Of a DNA stretch of 24,401 nucleotides, positions 22,274 through 24,401 are shown one piece after another. This DNA is from Bacilli bacterium. Its GTDB lineage: Bacteria; Bacillota_I; Bacilli_A; RF39; UBA660. The position numbers and the translations under genes were made by a program. Each line of letters opens with the position of its first letter. The first letter of the stretch is position 1. The DNA lies in contig CAKJXT010000087.1 in the NCBI GenBank assembly GCA_918219625.1, positions 1 through 24,401 of the forward strand. The letters are read 5' to 3'. A model generated the notes under the pieces. The model did no database searches. It worked only from the letters and a program-made list of their open reading frames with translations, and was not told the origin of the DNA.

Positions 22274-22294
22274 TTACTTATTTCATCTTTTTTT
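22264..22294 (+). terminator. Rho-independent terminator of the HTH gene
   Basis: Perfect 9-bp arms GATGAAATA and TATTTCATC around GTTACT, then seven T. The stop codon spans the end of the first arm and the start of the loop. Confidence 0.85.
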
Positions 22295-22296
22295 GT

Positions 22297-22308
22297 TATA
22301 ATTATAAT
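22297..22308 (+). promoter_or_regulatory. Two overlapping-phase -10 boxes for the phosphorylase gene
   Basis: TATAAT occurs twice in direct succession (22297-22302 and 22303-22308), just after the T-tract of the terminator. Neither has a good -35. Confidence 0.45.
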
Positions 22309-22319
22309 GGTGATAAAAT

Positions 22320-23591
22320 ATGACAATAGTAGATATAATTACAAAAAAGAAAAATAAGGAAGAACTAACATATGATGAAATTAAATATGCTGTAGATGGA
22401 TACATAAATGGGAAAGTATTAGACTATCAGATGAGTTCATTATTAATGGCAATAGTAATTCAAGGAATGACAAACAGAGAAACTTTTGACCTAACAGAAA
22501 TAATGTTAAATAGTGGTGAAAAAATAAATTTAGATGAACTTCAACCGGTAGTAGATAAACATTCAACAGGCGGAGTAGGAGATAAAACAACTTTAATACT
22601 TGCCCCTCTAGTAGCGTCTTGTGGAGTAAATATTGCTAAAATGTCAGGAAGAGGACTAGGATTTACTGGTGGAACAATAGATAAATTAGAATCAATTCCA
22701 GGATTTAATACAAGCATTGATATAAATAAATTTAAAGAACAGGTAAAAAAAATAAAAGTGGCTATAGTAGGACAAATGGGAAATTTAGTTCCAGCAGATA
22801 AAAAAATATATGCGCTAAGGGATGTAACAGGAACAGTAGAATCAATCCCGCTAATCGCATCATCAATAATGAGTAAGAAACTAGCAAGCGGCGCATCATG
22901 CATAGTAATAGATGTAAAAGTAGGAAATGGCGCACTAATGAAAACATTAGAAGATGCAAAAAAACTAGCTAACTTATTAGTAGAAATAGGGAAACAACAC
23001 AATAAAAAAGTAGTATGTTTCATAACTGATATGGATGAACCACTAGGATTCGCTATAGGTAATTCATTAGAAGTAATAGAAAGTATAAATACACTAAAAG
23101 GTAATGGACCAAAAGACTTGACTAATCTTGTTACAGAACTTGCTTCATATATGGTAAGTATGGCAAAGAATATTAGTGTAGAACAAGCAAAACAAGAAGT
23201 AACAGAAAACTTAAATAATGGTAAAGCATACAATAAATTTGTCGAACTAGTAGAAAATCAACATGGAAATATAAATGATATAAAAGTATCAAACAATATA
23301 TTAAGCATTAAATCAAAAGAAGAAGGATACATAAAACATATAGATGCACTAAGACTTGGAGAAAATGCAAGAATAATAGGAGCAGGAAGACTAAGCAAAG
23401 AAGAAAATATAGATTTTGAAGTAGGAATAGTTCTAAATAAAAAAATAGGAGACTATATAAAAGAAGGAGAAGAACTATTAAAAGTATACATCAATAATAA
23501 AACATTAAAAGAAGAAGAATTTATAAAATGCTTTGAAATAACAAAAGAAAAAGTAGAAGAAAATAAATTAATAAAAGAAATAATTGTGTAA
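22320..23591 (+). CDS. pdp: Pyrimidine-nucleoside phosphorylase
   Basis: Cytoplasmic salvage enzyme that splits thymidine, uridine or deoxyuridine with phosphate to base and (deoxy)ribose-1-phosphate. The chain is complete at 423 residues, close to the family's 430 or so. Phosphate-site residues are K80-H81-S82 with GGVGDKTT after them and S109; the family signature SGRGLGFTGGTIDKLE spans 109-124. Pyrimidine-binding residues by alignment with the E. coli enzyme are R167, S182 and K186. The C-terminal alpha/beta domain ends with DYIKEGEELLKVYIN. Specificity for thymidine alone versus broad pyrimidine cannot be settled from sequence; Bacillota members are usually broad. ATG 22320 has GGTGAT 5 nt upstream. 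It stands alone, without deoC, cdd or nupC beside it. Confidence 0.95.
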   Translation: MTIVDIITKKKNKEELTYDEIKYAVDGYINGKVLDYQMSSLLMAIVIQGMTNRETFDLTEIMLNSGEKINLDELQPVVDKHSTGGVGDKTTLILAPLVASCGVNIAKMSGRGLGFTGGTIDKLESIPGFNTSIDINKFKEQVKKIKVAIVGQMGNLVPADKKIYALRDVTGTVESIPLIASSIMSKKLASGASCIVIDVKVGNGALMKTLEDAKKLANLLVEIGKQHNKKVVCFITDMDEPLGFAIGNSLEVIESINTLKGNGPKDLTNLVTELASYMVSMAKNISVEQAKQEVTENLNNGKAYNKFVELVENQHGNINDIKVSNNILSIKSKEEGYIKHIDALRLGENARIIGAGRLSKEENIDFEVGIVLNKKIGDYIKEGEELLKVYINNKTLKEEEFIKCFEITKEKVEENKLIKEIIV

Positions 23592-23599
23592 ATAAATGT

Positions 23600-23630
23600 A
23601 AAAAAATGTATTTCAACTTGCATTTTTTTT
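23600..23630 (+). terminator. Terminator of the phosphorylase gene
   Basis: AAAAAAATGTA pairs with TGCATTTTTTT (11 bp, one G-U) around an 8-nt loop. A-T rich, with the T-tract part of the stem. The -35 box of rpoZ begins at the end of the loop and extends into the second arm. Confidence 0.65.
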
Positions 23631-23646
23631 AATTATGTACTATTAT
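23618..23646 (+). promoter_or_regulatory. Promoter of rpoZ
   Basis: TTGCAT (23618-23623), 17-bp spacer, TATTAT (23641-23646), 20 nt before the start codon. It overlaps the preceding terminator. Confidence 0.55.
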
Positions 23647-23666
23647 AAAAAAGAAGGAGTGATAAG

Positions 23667-23861
23667 ATGATTTATCCATCAATAGATAAATTACTAACAC
23701 AAGTAGGATCAAAATATTTACTTGTAAACATCGTTTCAAAAAGAGTACAAGAAATGGAAAAAACAGAACATTTTCAAATGAAAGAAAATGAATACAAATC
23801 AGAAAAGAACATTGGAAAAGCACTAGAAGAAGTGTCAAAAGGACTAATACATTTACAATAA
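23667..23861 (+). CDS. rpoZ: RNA polymerase omega subunit
   Basis: A 64-residue omega subunit that helps fold and hold the beta-prime subunit. The family start MIYPSIDKLLTQVGSKYLLVNIVSKRVQEM is complete, with the conserved SKY and SKR segments, and the C-terminal helix contains KNIGKALEEVSKGLI. It is short but within the usual Bacillota size. ATG 23667 has AAGGAGTGA upstream. In most Bacillota rpoZ follows gmk and precedes coaBC and priA; here it stands alone between pdp and a secreted protein, with its own promoter and terminator. Confidence 0.9.
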   Translation: MIYPSIDKLLTQVGSKYLLVNIVSKRVQEMEKTEHFQMKENEYKSEKNIGKALEEVSKGLIHLQ

Positions 23862-23874
23862 TGTATTTTTTTTT
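23846..23874 (+). terminator. Rho-independent terminator of rpoZ
   Basis: Perfect 8-bp arms AATACATT and AATGTATT around TACAAT, then T to 23874. The stop codon spans the end of the loop and the start of the second arm. Confidence 0.8.
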
Positions 23875-23886
23875 ATAACAATAAAA

Positions 23887-23915
23887 TTGACATAAACAGA
23901 CATATAATATATAAT
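23887..23915 (+). promoter_or_regulatory. Consensus promoter of the last gene
   Basis: TTGACA (23887-23892), 17-bp spacer, TATAAT (23910-23915): a perfect SigA consensus, the strongest promoter in the window. A hairpin ATAATAG (23923-23929) / CTATTAT (23936-23942) lies at the very 5' end of the predicted RNA and could stabilise it. Confidence 0.85.
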
Positions 23916-23958
23916 TAAATTAATAATAGGAAAGACTATTATAAAGAAGGAGAAAAAT

Positions 23959-24401
23959 ATGAAAAAGAAATTTATAATGTTAATGATAGCATTCATAATG
24001 TTTATACCATTAACAATAGTAAAAGCAGATGAACTTGATAGTATAATTGAAAGATTAAATGAAAGAATCTATTTCTCAGATTCATATATTAGAGAAATCG
24101 GATCAAACATTTCTGCAACAAAAGTCGATAACAATAAACTTAAAGTAACAGTAACAACAGATATGAGCGATGCCTACTCAACATGGCCAGAAGGATTTAT
24201 AGATAGTGAAGAGATGACATTTACATCATTCATTATATATGAGTATCAAAATTCAACTTTGTCATATAAAGGGAACTTTGGATATATTGATGCAGATGAA
24301 AATACGGTAGATTATAAGACAACTGACAAAGATATTTGGGCTGAAACATTGGCAGCACAAAATGAACCTATAACAAAAGAACTTATATATGTTTTATATA
24401 G
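23959..24401 (+). CDS. Secreted protein of unknown function, 3'-truncated by the window edge
   Basis: The frame is open from ATG 23959 to the end of the window, giving 147 residues of a longer protein. Residues 1-23 are a typical signal peptide (MKKK, hydrophobic core with several Met and Ile, VKA just before the likely cleavage), and the mature chain starts DELDSIIERLNERIYFSD. The following part is beta-rich with TVTTDMSDAYSTWPEG, TSFIIYEYQNS and GYIDADENTVDYKT. No catalytic motif or known family is recognised. A GAAGGAG ribosome site and a perfect consensus promoter suggest high expression. Its full size and any wall-anchoring or repeat domain lie outside the window. Confidence 0.8.
   Translation, partial: MKKKFIMLMIAFIMFIPLTIVKADELDSIIERLNERIYFSDSYIREIGSNISATKVDNNKLKVTVTTDMSDAYSTWPEGFIDSEEMTFTSFIIYEYQNSTLSYKGNFGYIDADENTVDYKTTDKDIWAETLAAQNEPITKELIYVLY

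Noticed and set aside
22541..23233. Long minus-strand open frame opposite the phosphorylase gene
   Set aside because: It mirrors the codon pattern of a firmly identified gene and has no ribosome site or recognisable protein.
1..24401. CRISPR arrays, tRNA, rRNA, insertion sequences, prophage genes
   Set aside because: No regular repeat-spacer arrays, cloverleaf sequences, transposase or phage structural proteins were seen; the DUF1016 and HTH genes alone are not enough to call a mobile element.

Overview
The window is strongly AT-rich, with AGA, ATA and AAA codons dominating and TGA used as a stop, so the code is standard. It encodes ordinary Bacillota functions: PGK, rpsO-pnp, UvrA, SufU/SufB, the omega subunit, Spo0A and SpoVS. 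Together these suggest a chromosomal segment of a low-GC, gut-type Bacilli or Erysipelotrichia-like bacterium, close to the Mollicutes in base composition but keeping peptidoglycan enzymes and sporulation-type regulators. The taxonomy is inference. No rRNA, tRNA, CRISPR array, transposase or prophage structural gene was found. Almost every gene is on the + strand; the exceptions are one small HTH gene and a putative small RNA.

Layout. (1) 1-2884: the 3' part of phosphoglycerate kinase, overlapping a polytopic flippase-like protein, then a GT4 glycolipid-type glycosyltransferase and a terminator. (2) 2885-3868: spo0A, with two tandem 0A-box-like sites upstream and a repeat- and hairpin-rich 3' region. 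(3) 3870-6161: a membrane-anchored unknown, a membrane-anchored GH25 lysozyme with Ig-like repeats, and a P-loop kinase. (4) 6162-6428: no protein gene. It holds a promoter / structured RNA / terminator unit on the minus strand, divergent from the rpsO promoter; I call this a candidate small RNA. (5) 6429-8898: rpsO and pnp. (6) 8944-10091: an exported glucosaminidase and an unknown small protein, under a promoter surrounded by a repeated TACCTATT motif. (7) 10097-14043: uvrA followed by two membrane-anchored paralogous unknowns. (8) 14045-15847: an ABC exporter half-transporter. (9) 15850-17027: a PHP phosphoesterase and spoVS. (10) 17044-19747: a NUDIX hydrolase, sufU, sufB and a lipoprotein; sufC, sufD and sufS are not next to them. 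(11) 19772-21576: a short SSB lacking the acidic tail, a DUF1016/PDDEXK (YhcG-type) protein and a zinc-ribbon membrane protein. (12) 21562-22294: two divergent XRE-type HTH genes with inverted repeats between them. (13) 22297-23874: pyrimidine-nucleoside phosphorylase and rpoZ. (14) 23887-24401: a consensus promoter and the start of a secreted protein that runs off the window.

Themes. Transcription units are short, one to three genes, and are separated by compact hairpin terminators. Many of these sit directly against, or overlap, the next promoter, and leaders are often only about 15-30 nt. Spo0A and SpoVS indicate a developmental or sporulation-type programme, and the 0A-like boxes suggest spo0A autoregulation. 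Several genes concern the cell envelope: a glycolipid glycosyltransferase, a flippase-like protein, GH25 and glucosaminidase hydrolases, and an exporter. The observations most worth following are the minus-strand small RNA candidate upstream of rpsO, the 0A boxes, and the HTH switch with its operator-like repeats.
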